From Leptodontidium sp. MPI-SDFR-AT-0119 (Eukaryota > Ascomycota > Leotiomycetes > Helotiales > Leptodontidiaceae): a stretch of DNA of 64,000 nt. The notes beneath the pieces are model-generated. The model was given only the letters and a program-made list of their open reading frames with translations. It did no database searches and was not told the origin of the DNA. A program made the position numbers and the translations under genes. Within the stretch, counting starts at the first letter, position 1; the number at the start of each line of letters is the position of its first letter. This document shows, in pieces, positions 1 to 11,934 of this stretch. The stretch is taken from positions 1,240,001-1,304,000 of the forward strand of contig JAHLEZ010000018.1 in assembly GCA_020726505.1 (NCBI GenBank). Reading direction: 5' to 3'.

Positions 1-384
1 GAACTTGTACGTGTCCCTTTCGACTGTGGTATCTAGTGCTAATTTCTCCACAGCACACTCTACTCGGGACCGAACACCAACGGCCAATTTGTCTACAGCT
101 GGCTCGGATATACCAACATCACCGACTTTGACGAAGACATCTCTCCACTTCTTCACTATCTCTGGCGGCACAAGTTGATCGACGACACAAACTATCTCGG
201 GATAGTTCAGTTTGGGACTGAGACTTTCCACGCAACGTCCAATGTTGTGTTTTCTGCATACGATTACAATCTGAGCATCGCGGCAGGAACACCATCCGAA
301 GAAAAGTCAGCCTCAACGATGATCATGCCAGATTTAGCTCTCAGCCTTTTCTCAGCTGTCGTCTTCCTGGTAGCATTTATCTAG
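1..384 (+). CDS. GH12 endoglucanase/xyloglucanase, 3' part (5' end outside window)
   Basis: Only the C-terminal end is present. An exon ends at base 6, an intron runs 7-53 (GTACGT donor, TGCTAAT branch site, CACAG acceptor) and the last exon runs 54-384. The protein contains VYSWLGYTNI, then a DEDISPLLHYL stretch and IVQFGTETF. This matches the C-terminal core of GH12 beta-glucanases, where the Glu of the QFGTE(A/T)F motif is the acid/base catalyst. GH12 enzymes are secreted and cleave internal beta-1,4 bonds of glucan or xyloglucan. The tail is odd: after a small-residue, charged linker (SEEKSAS) the protein ends in a hydrophobic segment (DLALSLFSAVVFLVAFI), which resembles a GPI-anchor signal or membrane tail. 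The family call rests on the C-terminal third only; substrate cannot be told. Confidence 0.7.
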
Positions 385-2004
385 GGGGCCCAATGGCGTG
401 TTGCTAGCGATAGACGGAGATCCATCTATGGTGGATATGAAGATCTCTTGGTTGACGGAAATCAATATTCCGGGGTGTGAACATGGGCTCGGACCGGGTG
501 AGGTTGGGAAGATACCGTGGGGAGAAATGTATGCTTGACATAGTGTTGTCAACATGTCGATGTGCAGAACACTCTTTCCTTATTAAAGTTTGATAGAAAC
601 TCCTCGCTGTCGATCAATCCGGTTGAACCTCCAAAGTTGCTCGACCCGCTGTGGACAATCGAAAAGAGATGACCTAGCATTTTTCCATGCCGGCAATGAG
701 ACCAAAATACTTCATCCTGGCTTACATCGTCAAAAAGACTGTTGACAGGCACGTCTTGACCAACGTTCAGCCTCAATTCCAGCCCGTTTCCGTCAAATTC
801 CACTCGATGGCGTTTGCAGATCAGTTATGGTACTGGGAGATATCGTTACGGGATGCCCGTTTCGGCTCATGCTTTTCCTCATCGTATCTCAAAGTTAACT
901 TCTCCCATGCATATCTGCACCCTGTAGGCGCTGTTCACCGTGCAGTGCTGGGGTGCTGGACTCCATATGTGCCCTGAAGCGCGGGCTTATCGGATCAACA
1001 GGTACCCTGTGCAATAGATCGGCAGCGAAGCATCCATGTTTTCGGTACCTGTGGTGCACGGCTTAAGTCTCCTGCAGGGGCTGTAACGAGTCCCTGAAAT
1101 TTGTTTTTTTTTTCTTCAGGCTTGACGCCCACATTACTGCGAGAAGCTGTCGAAATAAGATTTGTTGGGCACATCGTCGCCCCTTTAGATCAATATCACC
1201 ACTGTTATCATTATACCCTGCATTTTTGCCTATCCACTTCTAGTTGAAGTTCCTACCCCTATAACAGTTGCGTACTTCACTCCGAGCACTTGGTGATCGG
1301 CGTTGAATAACCTCAAACTTTCAACTTCAGGGATGCAAGCGAAACCACTTCACTCTTTACCCACTTCCAGTCTTCATCAGTGAAATCTATGGATGGATGT
1401 GATGCCAAGAATCTCATTGCTTCTAGGAAATATACGGCTTGCAAAAGATCCTTGGTGTCTCTGAACCCCAGAAGAATATTGTCGTTCTCGTTCTCGTCTT
1501 CGAGGTTGACGATGCAGGTCGTATTAAGATCTTCACAAAAGTTCATCTAATTGAGCTCGACTCAGGCCGCATTTTTATCAACTGGCACATCCTTGTGTGG
1601 AATCTATGCAAGAGATAGCTGTGCTTATTTTAGCAACGCATTATGGGTATAACTCTGTTGTCAACAAGACCTGGACAATCAGGGGTACTTTCCGTAACTC
1701 ACCGAGAGCCTCAAGCCGCAGAAAGATATCCACAGTACAGTCGAGAGAGAAATGGCCAAGTAGAGTCAGGTAAGACATTTCCAGGCCTTGGGAGTCGTTG
1801 GCGATCAGTTGAACAACCATTTTCAGATATTACTCTATCCCCAGTAACACACACTTTCACCGTTTTCTTGAAGCTTTCCTCACTTACCTCTATTTCGATC
1901 TTCGATTCTATCTTTCTTTCTCCCGGCCTCGTTAGCAACTTTGAGACTTCTGAGATTGGTACCTCTGAGGACATACGTTTTCCCTCTCAATCAAGAGCCG
2001 AGCT
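385..2004. other. Intergenic, no confident gene
   Basis: No well-supported gene. A minus-strand reading frame at 549-803 (84 codons, centred on GLELRLNVGQDVPVNSLF and VFWSHCRHGKMLG) has protein-like composition and could be a gene fragment, but I recognise no family and there is an upstream in-frame stop. The plus-strand frame at 687-977 is its shadow. A poly-T run lies near 1104-1114. The last 350 bases are the likely promoter and 5' leader of the GT2 gene, with pyrimidine-rich tracts (tctatctttctttctcccgg) just before its ATG. Confidence 0.4.
1313..1546 (-). CDS. Hypothetical small acidic protein (77 aa)
   Basis: An uninterrupted ATG-started frame of 77 codons, rich in Asp/Glu near the N-terminus (NLEDENENDN) and ending in a Lys/Leu-rich tail (ASLKLKV). 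No signal peptide, membrane segment or known motif is visible. It sits alone between the GH12 fragment and the GT2 gene. It could be a real small gene, the final exon of a larger one, or chance. Confidence 0.25.
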   Translation of the reverse strand: MNFCEDLNTTCIVNLEDENENDNILLGFRDTKDLLQAVYFLEAMRFLASHPSIDFTDEDWKWVKSEVVSLASLKLKV

Positions 2005-4000
2005 ATGACGGACCACAACAGCAATGAGCCTCATCGTCTTGAGGCTACTCACACAGCTGGGGATGCAACATCATCGACCATCGATTTTGATCCTGCCAAT
2101 CCCTTCGCCGACAATGAAGCGTTATCATCATCTGAAAGCTCATCTCTTCGCTCGGCACCGGTTCTCGCGACAACAGTGCCAACAACAGCACTGTCCCCAC
2201 TAGCTGGGCCAGTGGAAGATGCTATCGTAAGGAATTCGACACAATACATGGGATTGGTACTAACATTTATAGAAACCGGTTCCTGTCAACAGAGAGGAGC
2301 TATCTGAAAAGACTGACCAAGCTCAGCAAGAACCTGACCTTCCTGCCTCCACTCCCGGCAAAGAAACGAATGAGGGGAGTGAACCCGAATTCGAGCCAAA
2401 AGCGAAAGGATTCTGGGCAAGGCAGTATGCAGTCTTTCGGGCAACTTACTCACCCATTGAGGACCCTCCTCTCATCCTGCCTTCTGGTACCACGGACGAA
2501 GAGAAGTATGGTTACTTGAAGACCAATCGGCTGGGCTTGTACATCATCGGTGTGTTCTCATTTCTGAGTCTGTCAGCCGGAATGTGGCTGTTCGTCATCA
2601 CTTCAAAGTACTTTTACTGGTTCGGCTTCTTTGTTGGTCTCCTAGAGATCTACCTCATCATCTCATACACAATTACCATCGTCGGCAAAGATTACGACTT
2701 CGAAAGCCACAAAAAAGTTCTCGCGGACTATCCGATCACCGATGAAACCGCACCCACCATTGATGTCTACTTGCCATGCTGCAAAGAGCCGATGGAAATC
2801 CTAGCGAACACCTACAAATATGTCAAAGAACTTCAATGGCCTTCCGGAAAGCTGAAGGTGTACGTCTTAGATGACGGCGGGATGGATGCAGTCAAGCAGC
2901 TCGCAACAAGCTATGGATTCGAATACATTGTTCGAGAGGACAGACCAAGATTGAAGAAAGCAGGCAATCTTCGATGGGCCTTTGCTCGCACATCGGGAGA
3001 TTTCTTCGCCATTTTCGATGCCGATTTTTGTCCCCGATCTGACTTTCTTCTTGAGACGGTTCCACAACATCTCGCTGACGAAAAGACCGCCATCGTCCAA
3101 ACTCCTCAGTTCTTCCGTGTCATGGAAAGTCAAACGTGGATTGAACAAGGAGCAGGTGGCATTCAAGAGCTCTTCTACCGAGTCGTCGAAGTCAACCGCA
3201 ACAGGTGGGGTGCATCCATATGTGTTGGTAGCAACGCCGTGTACCGACGAGAAGCTCTCGTTGAAGTTGGCGGAACAGCTGAGATCGGATTCTCTGAAGA
3301 TGTCCACACCGGATTCTACGCAGTCAATCGAGGCTGGAAAGTCAAATATATCCCACTCTGCCTCGCATGTGGAGTCTGTCCAGACACGCCTCACGCTTTC
3401 TTCTCACAGCAAATGCGCTGGTGCATGGGTTCCACGACTCTCCTCACCAACCCTGAATTCTGGAAATCCAAGCTCACCATCGTCCAAAAGCTCTGCTACA
3501 TGTCCGGCATGATGTACTACTCTGCAATCTCAATCAGTATTTTCATCAATCCCATTCCCGGCATTCTCCTCCTCTGGGTCCGTCCGGAATTCTTCAAGTA
3601 CTACAACCTAGCTTTCGCCGCCCCGTCTGTCATCTACTCGCTTATTGCCTTTCGCTTCTGGGCCAAGGCAAAATACGGACTCAACGTCCAGTTCATCATG
3701 GTTATTCAGTCCTACGCGTATTTGACTGCTATCAAAGATCGGCTCTTCGGCAGAGCTCTAGCCTGGGTCCCATCTGGCGACAATGCATCTCATCGAAACA
3801 ACAAGTACAGGAATATGCGTATTCTCGCTTGGTGCTGGATCTTCACATATCTAGGTGCATTAATTGCTGCACTGGTATATCGATGCATCACTGATAAAAG
3901 TTTCAAAATCTATAACGCGGTTCCGCTGATGGTTTTGGATGCCATGAACTTGTTCTTTGCTCATAGATTTTTGTTGTGTGTCAAGAAGAAGCAGGGTTAG
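2005..4000 (+). CDS. GT2 cellulose-synthase-like membrane glycosyltransferase
   Basis: Model: exons 2005-2226 and 2273-4000; the 46-nt intron has GTAAGG, TACTAAC and ATAG; product 649 aa. Family 2 processive glycosyltransferases polymerise sugars from UDP-sugars and extrude the chain through the membrane. All core motifs are present: the first Asp in VYVLDDGG (about residue 273), DxD in IFDADF (about 322), the acceptor Asp in GFSEDVH (about 415) and QxxRW in QQMRW (about 453). There are two predicted membrane helices before the catalytic domain and about four after it. The first 150 residues are Ser/Thr/Pro-rich and cytosolic-looking. Fungal relatives include the cellulose-synthase-like enzymes linked to mixed-linkage glucan; the exact product is not determinable. 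A UDP-glucose dehydrogenase follows 1.4 kb downstream on the same strand. Start chosen because it begins the only open frame that splices into the core. Confidence 0.9.
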
Positions 4001-5388
4001 ATTGACGGGGAGATAAATACGATGAATGAGTGAGAGCTGGATGCTTTGGATGCTTGGATTTTTTTATTTATAATACCTCTTTCTTTCCTCGTATAGACAG
4101 CGGCGCTTTAATTCTCCACATCATGGCAACTTAAACAGATAGATTATGTATACAATGGAATCTACAGAGCGTTTATATTTCGAGTGATTCGTTAGACCGA
4201 GTCTAGGGTTTTCTTGCGAACATCATTTTCTCTCATCAACAACATCCTCCCACAAAATGCCACTTTCCGCCTCACATCGAGATCGCTTCCAGCTTCAGCT
4301 TCGTTCAAACAGACGATCACATGCGATTCTTGTCCCACTCATGCACACAGATGCAGTCTTATCACACCAATCGTTGATCAAGCAAATCCCTGAGTCGCCT
4401 CAAACGGGTCAGAATGTCGCGATACCCTCATCAAACTCTATCACTCCCACATCAGGCCCAGATTTTCCTGGCTATCTATCAACGAGTCAACAAGAGGCTG
4501 CAAAAGCCCCACGTGTAAGACATTCTGATCATGAGGGTAGAAATTCTCCTTATCTGCCGTGCGACGTTTGACGTGGAATATCTCATCACCACCTCGGAGT
4601 TTTATGGAATATCGCAATACCCTTATTGTATCCCGAAGCGGAATGGAATTCCAACATTTAACATTTATTCTCCTATCATCACTCCCTGTCAGCGTTCTTG
4701 GCGTCAATACGGAGAATTCCTTTTGTGGCATGTCGCTATTTTCCTAGCCTGAGCGCGCCCGTTTGGGGGCGTCGTTGTCGATCGCTGTGTCACCCAGCCT
4801 GCATTCTGGGCAGGGGATATGTGAGACCGGAAACGGCTTTCAAGCTATCTATCTTCCTTTTGAAATAGTTCAGGTGGAGCTTAAAAACGCCTCTTTGCGA
4901 CTCGAAGTTTCGATGAGGTATCGTTGAGCGCAACAATATCCTGCGAAGATCGACACCGTATACCGAAGATTGGGTTTTCAGCTCCTTCAAGGATTGGGAA
5001 CTCGAGAATATTCGGGTTCTCTCTGTTACGGGACAATGGGTTTGTGAGTGCAGATCGAGATACTCGACGGCTGGACGACTGTTGGTCACTTGTGGTGAGC
5101 AGCCAGCCGAGGACGCTCGGTGGAGCGTGGTCTTCGTGATAGGCAAGATCTTGTTGATCTGATGAAAATGAAGTAGAGTTTGAGAAAAGTAGTGGCAGGG
5201 GCCTGCGAAGTCGACAGTTCCTTGTTCTAATTGTATCGGGAAGATCCTCCAGTATCAACTATCTCCTTGACCAGAGCTCGAACATCATATATCTGTCTTC
5301 AATAATTTCAAGTCTATCCAAAACATCATAAGTCCATTCACCACGTCTCTTACTTCTGCACTCACTACTTTTTCATACAATATTGACG
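4001..5388. other. Intergenic between GT2 and UDP-glucose dehydrogenase genes
   Basis: Holds the GT2 3' UTR and the dehydrogenase promoter. Frames at 4257-4571 (+), 4441-4731 (-), 4790-5146 (-) and 4881-5258 (-) overlap one another and show no recognisable domain. The 4257 ATG lies in a good context (cacaaaATGcc) and a GTAAGA donor occurs at 4515, so a small unrecognised gene is possible but unsupported. Pyrimidine-rich sequence precedes the downstream ATG. Confidence 0.4.
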
Positions 5389-7616
5389 ATGGAGTCAGCA
5401 TCTAGTGATACATCCGAGTTCTTAGACAGCTCACCACTCTCTACGAATCCTTCTACGCCTCTCAATCCGAGCACCACAAATCTTGTCAAGCTCTCTCGGG
5501 AAGCTGCTACTGAGGTCTTGCCTGTCACCAAAGCTAAGAACATCTGCTGTGTTGGTGCTGGTTATGTTGGTAAGTTTCACTCCAATCTGTTGTCTCCGAC
5601 CTCAATCTCACTTTGACTACACTCGATGCGTCGAAACACCATGATGAGGTTTAGCTTTGAGTCGGTTCATATTATTGTCTAGAGCCAAAGACTGACACCA
5701 TTTTCAGGAGGACCAACAGCCGCAGTCATCGCCTTCCAAAACCCCAACATCCGAGTAACAGTGGTTGACAAAGACATCAACCGCATCCGAAAATGGAACT
5801 CTCAACACCCTCCCATCCACGAACCCGGTCTCAACGAGATCGTACGCGTTGCTCGAGACGGAACCAACGCCACAAAAGTCAACGTCGACGGAGCTTTCAC
5901 TGCAGAACTTCCTGCTCGGCCACCCAACCTTTTCTTCTCGACTGAAGTTGCAAAGTTTGTCTCCGAGGCCGATATCGTGTTCTTGAGTGTCAATACACCA
6001 ACAAAGATCACTGGAATCGGTGCAGGAGCTGCGACGAACATGGTTGCGTTGGAGGGTGCGACAAAGGATATAGCTATTGCTGCTAAGCCTGGTGCTATCA
6101 TTGTTGAGAAGAGTACCGTTCCTTGCCGAACTGCTCAGATCGTTCGGGATACTGTAAGTCATTGCTTTCTTCACAAGAACCTGCATCTCCCTGGCACTCG
6201 CATACTCACATAGACAACAGCTTGAAGTCCACCGGCCAGGAGTCCCCTTCGAGATCCTCTCTAACCCAGAATTCCTCGCCGAAGGCACCGCCATCAAAGA
6301 CCTCCTCAACCCAGACCGGATCCTCATCGGTAGCTCCCGCACCAAAGCCGGTCTCGCAGCAGCAACCACCCTCGAAGAAGTCTACTCCGCATGGGTCGAC
6401 CGATCCAAAATCGTAACCGTTAATCTCTGGTCATCCGAACTTTCGAAACTCGTGGCCAACGCTATGCTCGCACAGAGAATCAGCAGTATCAACACCGTCA
6501 GTTCGATATGCGAGAGAACTGGTGCGGATGTCGATGAGATTGCCAAGGCTATCGGTCTTGATCCTCGTCTTGGGTCGAAGTTCTTGAAAGCCGGTCTTGG
6601 CTTTGGCGGGTCCTGCTTCAAGAAGGATATTCTGTCCCTCGTTTATCTAGCGCAGACTCTCAATCTGGAAGAGGTTGCTGAGTACTGGATGCAGGTCATC
6701 ACGATCAACGAGTTCCAGCGCAATAGATTCGTCAAGCGTGTTGTGTCAAACCTTCATGGTACACTTATCGGCAAGAAAATCAGCATCCTTGGGTATGCAT
6801 TCAAGAAAGACACCAGCGATACACGAGAGTCACCTGCTGTCGAAGTCGTCAAATCATTGTTGGCGGATAACCCAGCCGAGATTGCGATCTTTGATCCAAG
6901 ATGCAACCCTGAAGACGTGAAAGACGAGATCAAGAGATTGTTCGCCACGACAGGTCTCAAGCTCCTGAAGCCAGATGGACCAATCGAAGGTACCATCCTC
7001 CAAAATCTTACGTGCCAACCCTCACTAACATGTTGCAAACAACAGTCTACAAAGATTCCTACGAAGCATGCGCCGATTCCAGCGCCATCCTCATTCTCAC
7101 TGAATGGGATCAATTCCGATACCCACCTCTCCAAAACAAGGAATCTGTCTTCGTGAAGACCAACCCCTCGCCCGTCTCTTCTACGACCTTGACCAGCCAC
7201 GTCCCCTCCGAGCTCGATATTCTCCACATGATGGCTTCAGCCCGCAAGAACAAGATCACTTCTCCCACTGACCTGGAGCCACCACTTGACACCGATCCGC
7301 TGAACCGCTACCTGCCTGAACCAGCTTGTGCGGAGGGATGCAGAGACTGCGAGAGAGGATCTGTGGAAGAAGTCATCGCCAGTGAGAATTTGGAGTGGGC
7401 ACGAATTGCGTATCAGATGAAGAAGCCGAAGTGGGTGTTTGATGGGCGGGGGTTGGTTGATGTAGTTGAAATGGAGAAGTTGGGGTTCCGGGTTGAGGTT
7501 ATCGGTAAAGCGGGAAGTAGGAGTCGGCTGCATGGTAAGTTTTTTGTTGGCCTTTTTAATTGAATTGCTTGAATGGATACTGATTGTATCTAGGATTCGA
7601 TGGCGATAGATGTTAA
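5389..7616 (+). CDS. UDP-glucose 6-dehydrogenase
   Basis: Five-exon model: 5389-5569, 5708-6153, 6221-6989, 7046-7534, 7594-7616; 635 aa. Every junction is GT-AG and keeps frame; the last exon codes only the end of FDGDRC. The enzyme oxidises UDP-glucose to UDP-glucuronate with two NAD+. Visible: Rossmann motif VGAGYVGG (residues about 55-62), the STVP loop, NPEFLAEGTA, catalytic Cys341 in GFGGSCFKKD, and the eukaryotic-type YAFKKDTSDTRES. The C-terminal NAD/UDP domain contains a Cys-bearing insert (EGCRDCERG) before WVFDGRGLVDV. The 50-residue Ser/Thr/Pro N-terminus and the insert make it longer than animal enzymes (about 490 aa), as I expect for ascomycete homologues. Its position behind a GT2 polymerase suggests, as inference, supply of UDP-GlcA (or UDP-Xyl after decarboxylation) for a surface polysaccharide. 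Confidence 0.92.
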
Positions 7617-8136
7617 GCGAGACGAATGTTTTGGGACTGGAATGTCGATTCAGTAATCTCCCGGTGGACATGGTGTCGGATTTCTTTTGCGAGATTAATA
7701 ATGGAGGTAGACTGTGAGGATATGAATAAAGAGCTATGGATCAGCCCGGGCCTAGATTAATCATCATCGATCTTTTTGAGCCCGCAATTATTAATGTGCC
7801 TCACTGATTGTTCAATATCTGATGCCCCTTGGGACTGACCAAGGGCCAGGACTCGCTTCACGTAGTCTCCGAAATGAACCATGTTCTATTTCGAAACACT
7901 TACTGTTGCACTTGTAGCAATCCATTACGCATTCTGTCCTATTCTATACAAGACATTCAATAGCTCCGTGCGAATGAAGAAAGCCTCTAATGAATGTTTT
8001 TACTGCCACTTTGCAAGCTAAAATTAAGCGAGCTGAAAAGGGGTATGCGACAACACAACGGCCTTCAACATCATAAACATATTTACCAGCTCATCAAATC
8101 CCACACATAACTGGCCACCCCCCTTCTACATCCGAA
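7617..8136. other. Intergenic, 3' flank
   Basis: 3' flank of the dehydrogenase gene followed by unstructured sequence. I see no gene, RNA or repeat here. Confidence 0.5.
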
Positions 8137-8752
8137 TCACCAATTATGTCCATATCGAGTGCCACCTGCCGAGTTCCTGCCTCCGCCTCGCTGATATTGT
8201 TGGTGCTCCTCATCCAACAAACTCGCCATCTCACAAAGCTCCCCAAGTATCCCAACGAAGATAACAAACAAGACGAAATGCCCAATGACGAATGCAATTA
8301 ACCTAGGCATACGATGGAACGTCCGTTTCCAGGAAAAATGAGTACCGTCGTATATCTGCCGAATGAGACTTTTTGTCAGTAGAATGCAATTACTTTCCAA
8401 CAGTTTTTCCAACAGTTTTTTTCAACAAAGGTTCAAGAAAATGCCGACACAACTTCACAGAATCAACAATATCCCTCCCCAGAAGCCCAGAAGCTGTTAT
8501 CTCACAGCCCCAGCTCTGCAGCGCCATCGATGCGCTGAGTTGGGCACAGTGTCGAAGATCAGAGCCATTCCATAGGATCCTGCTATTCACCCATGACACA
8601 TTCTTAAGCAAGATACCTCCTAGAACGAGGTTCGCTAGGATCTAGCGGCGCACTTCGAGGGTCGTGGCTGTTTTAGATGGGAAGTAGTTGTGGAGGTCTG
8701 TAGATGTGTTGATGCTGGGATCAATGGGGATGGTAGGGTGGTGGTGGTTCAT
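8137..8752 (-). pseudogene. Small membrane-protein gene, probably broken or mis-modelled
   Basis: Two stretches look like coding sequence. A 5' exon starts at the ATG at 8752 (good context, cttcaccATG) and gives MNHHHPTIPIDPSIN, running in frame through a TAG at 8642-8644 into ILANLVLGGILLKN and on to about 8400. A 3' exon (about 8355-8137) encodes a clear membrane helix (LIAFVIGHFVLFVIFVGILG) followed by ELCEMASLLDEEHQQY. A possible intron at 8356-8393 (GTAATT, TACTGAC, GGCAG) does not keep frame between them. The in-frame TAG and this frame problem suggest decay, unless further introns exist. No family recognised. Confidence 0.35.
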
Positions 8753-9593
8753 GGTGAAGTTGGAGGGAAGCGGTTGGATTTTGAGATGGGGGTTTGGTAT
8801 TGGGCTGTGACTTTTGTTGAATAGAATGAAGGATATTGAAATTTCACTGATGAGAATGAAGGAAAATTCGGGGCAGCATCTAGTACTTGACCGCTGTCCG
8901 ATGCTACGAAGAATGTTGCTCGGCTCTGTCAGAAGTCAAGTAAGATTCCGTTTGCTATTCTAAACATCTTACATTCTGAGAAACTTCAAAAGCATCGCCT
9001 CGGTTTCCCTGATCCGTTTGTTCGCTGAATCTGAGGGTTGGCAGGTCTACCTGTAATACGGAAAGAGGCTATTTCAGGTATAGTCTGTGATCAACGTGGT
9101 GATAGAATCAGAATTTGACGGGTACGGGTACGGGCACGGGAGGCTGCCTTTTCCTCTGTCAAAGGAGTTTTTCGACTTCCCAGGACCGCAATTCTGCACA
9201 TAACCGCTGAAAACTCTCCTTTGCCTGTCACATCTTCAAACATGACTGATTAAACTTACATACGCCAAGGGTTGAAGTTGAGTAGATGCCACCAGGCAGC
9301 CCGTTCTAAACGTGCCTGACGGGAAGTCTGGAGATGATTAGAACTCCAAATGCTAAGAAATATCCAGGACGAAGTTTAAACAGCAGAATATCGTACACCT
9401 AAATTGCAAATAGGGCATAACTTTGTTGAAAACATTCTGTATTACCTGCTCGCGCAGCATAACAGTCTAGAATCTGTCTATAGTACAATCCTCAGTACGC
9501 CCCCCCGCACTGCATCTGCTCAAAACGCCAAATCCATGTCCCATCTCCATCCTGCGGCTGTTGAATCGCAGCAACACATAGATCGTCCCATCA
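8753..9593. other. Intergenic
   Basis: No gene recognised. It contains a short GGTACGGGTACGGGCACGGG tract near 9120 and the 3' flank of the lipoyl synthase gene; plus-strand frames at 9404-9643 are shadows. Confidence 0.4.
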
Positions 9594-10874
9594 TCATACC
9601 ACAGCCTTCTGCATCCCCGTCGCCTCATCCGTCAATATCGTAACACCCTTCCTCTTCTTAATGACATTCTCGATGAACGCCTCTCCCGCTTTATAGGAAC
9701 TCCGAACCAGAGGTCCGCTGGCACAGTATAGGAATCCGAGATCGAGGGCTCGTTGGCGCCATAGTTCGAATGTCTCGGGTGTGACGTACTCTTCGACTTT
9801 CATGTGGCGCTTGGTGGGACGCATGTATTGCCCGAATGTTACGACGTCGACATTGACTTTGCGGAGTTCTGGGGAAGGTTAGCATGGACATGTAGAGGGA
9901 CATGTAGAGGCTTGTTGGGGGTTCTTACCTTTCAGTGTTGCCCAGAGTTGGTCCTCGGTCTCGCCCAATCCAAGCATAATACTCGTCTTGGTGATCAGAC
10001 TTGGAACAGTCTTCTTCGCAGCCTCAAGCACTAGCAGACTCTGTCTGAATTTCGCCCTTCTGTCTCTGACGAATGGAGTCAACTCCTCCACAGTCTCCAT
10101 ATTATGCGCGTAAACATCCAGTCCACTCCTCGCAACCATAGCCACCATGTCCAAATCTCCCGCATAATCACCCGTCAAAGCCTCAACCAGCATGTCTGGT
10201 TTCTTCTGCTTGATCTTCATGATCGTCTCCGTAAAATGTCTCGCTCCTCCATCCGCAAGATCATCACGATCCACAGACGTCAACACAACGTAGCCCAATC
10301 CCCACCTCGACAAAGCCTCAGCAGTATGTTCCGGCTCATGGGGGTCCAACGGTGGAGGTGCCTTCGAAGTCTTGACGCTGCAGAATCGACAGCCTCTCGT
10401 GCAAGTATCCCCCATCAACATAATCGTAGCCGTAGCAGCGCTCTTGTCGCCTCCGCCCCAACAATCTGAAATATTAGGACACCTCGCCTCCTCGCAGACT
10501 GTATGCAGGTTTAGACCTCGCAGATCCTTCTTGATCTTCTTGTAGTTCGCATTGTCCGGTATAGGCGTCTTCAACCATTCCGGGAGTCGAGTGATCTGCT
10601 TCTTCTTCCCTGGTGGTCCTACCATCGCAGTCCGTAATTCGAGGGCATCTTCAGTTGACAGAATCTCATCTTGGGATCCCATGAACTCATTGAACGATGG
10701 CACGCTGTTCAATTTGTCTTTGAAGTATGTTGGGCGTCTTTTGGAAGGGGGTTCGAGGGAGGTAGCTTCAGTGGCAAAGCTTCGAGAGGAAATGGAAGCT
10801 GGGAACAATGCGCGAGATGCTTGACGCAGTGGAGGCGCATTTAAGCACCTGAATCTTGTCGCTGTTGCTGCCAT
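9594..10874 (-). CDS. Lipoyl synthase, mitochondrial
   Basis: Exons 10874-9929 and 9868-9594 (60-nt intron with GTAAGA donor and CCCCAG acceptor); 406 aa. It inserts two sulfurs into octanoyl chains on lipoate-dependent proteins (pyruvate and 2-oxoglutarate dehydrogenase E2, glycine cleavage H protein), in the mitochondrial matrix. The N-terminus is rich in Arg, Ala and Ser with no acidic residues for about 30 residues, typical of a presequence. Auxiliary [4Fe-4S] cysteines are in [12 protein letters not shown] (C127, C132, C138), and the radical-SAM CX3CX2C is CTRGCRFC (C158, C162, C165). The conserved [12 protein letters not shown] near the C-terminus supplies the serine ligand of the auxiliary cluster in characterised homologues. 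Length and motif order are normal. It is transcribed divergently from the ABC transporter, with about 1.06 kb between their start codons. Confidence 0.96.
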
Positions 10875-11934
10875 TGTGTATATTTTCGACCGTGAGCTCG
10901 CCGTCGTGGGGAATTGACTTGAGAAGTGGTGTTTGGCGGGTTCAACAATTTCTCAATGCTCTCTCTCTCTTGCTTGCAAATCGGAGCGCGGGATTCGCTG
11001 GGCCGCTTGTTGCCGAGAAGGCGCTGTCACGTGATCCTAGTTTACTCCTACCAGGTTGTCTCGTGGGTTCTTCACTCCCTCTTTCTCGGCAACAATTTGT
11101 TTACTTTCTTGCCTAAAGTCATGTAGGTTCATGTAAGTTTGGCCCGCTGATGCCTTTGCACAGATGTCATTTTCCGAGCAAATCTATGAGTATTTCTGAG
11201 CTCTTGCTTTCCTTATCCGATGGTTTTCATCATACATGCCAACGAAAACTCCTCACATTGCACACTGTCGGTAAATATGACACGCGAATGACTCTTCGAG
11301 GCACAGCAATCCGAGGCAGTCTGCACTCCGTTTACCCATTGTGTTATCGCCTGAACCGACAGCTTCAATGGTATTCCTCCGTGCTTACTTCTCGCCTGGA
11401 CATTCTCCACCGCTCGCCTCAACTTCTCACCGCGATATATTATTGGATATTTTGGTCTCAAAATCAACATCCCCAACGAAGGAGGCCCTGCATTATCGTT
11501 ACCTTCAATTTGCTAGTTTATCCTCCCTAATGCACCCCTTTCGTATCACCTGGGCCGCTTACTTACCTAGGTACAATACACTCTGACTTTCTGTAACACG
11601 GTGTAAGACTCATCACATCCCCCTTGATTGCGAATATCAAAAGTGGAGCGGGTTCTTTTACCACCTTCCTATTCCGCCAAGGCTTACTTTCACATCCACC
11701 CGTCCAGCCATTGGGTCTCCCGCAGATCCAGAACCATAATATAACAGAACATAACCACCTTCTCTCGTCGAATATATCTTCGATTTTCAATCATCAGGAC
11801 TCGCATTTATATTTACCACCTTATGGATATCCTTTCTTGCTAAGTACCTGGTTTTGTTCAATTATACGCCCCGCTGCCGAGCGACAGAGCGACAGAGCGA
11901 CACCTTCTCTATCACGGACATCGAGTTAGATTTC
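10875..11934. other. Divergent promoter region between lipoyl synthase and ABC transporter
   Basis: About 1.06 kb shared by the two divergent start codons. Frames on both strands overlap and show no domain. A three-copy GAGCGACA-type tandem (about 11879-11902) lies roughly 35 bases before the transporter ATG, probably in its 5' leader. No specific binding site is claimed. Confidence 0.4.

Noticed and set aside
2867..3394. 175-codon minus-strand frame inside the GT2 gene
   Set aside because: Shadow of the strongly motif-supported GT2 coding strand.
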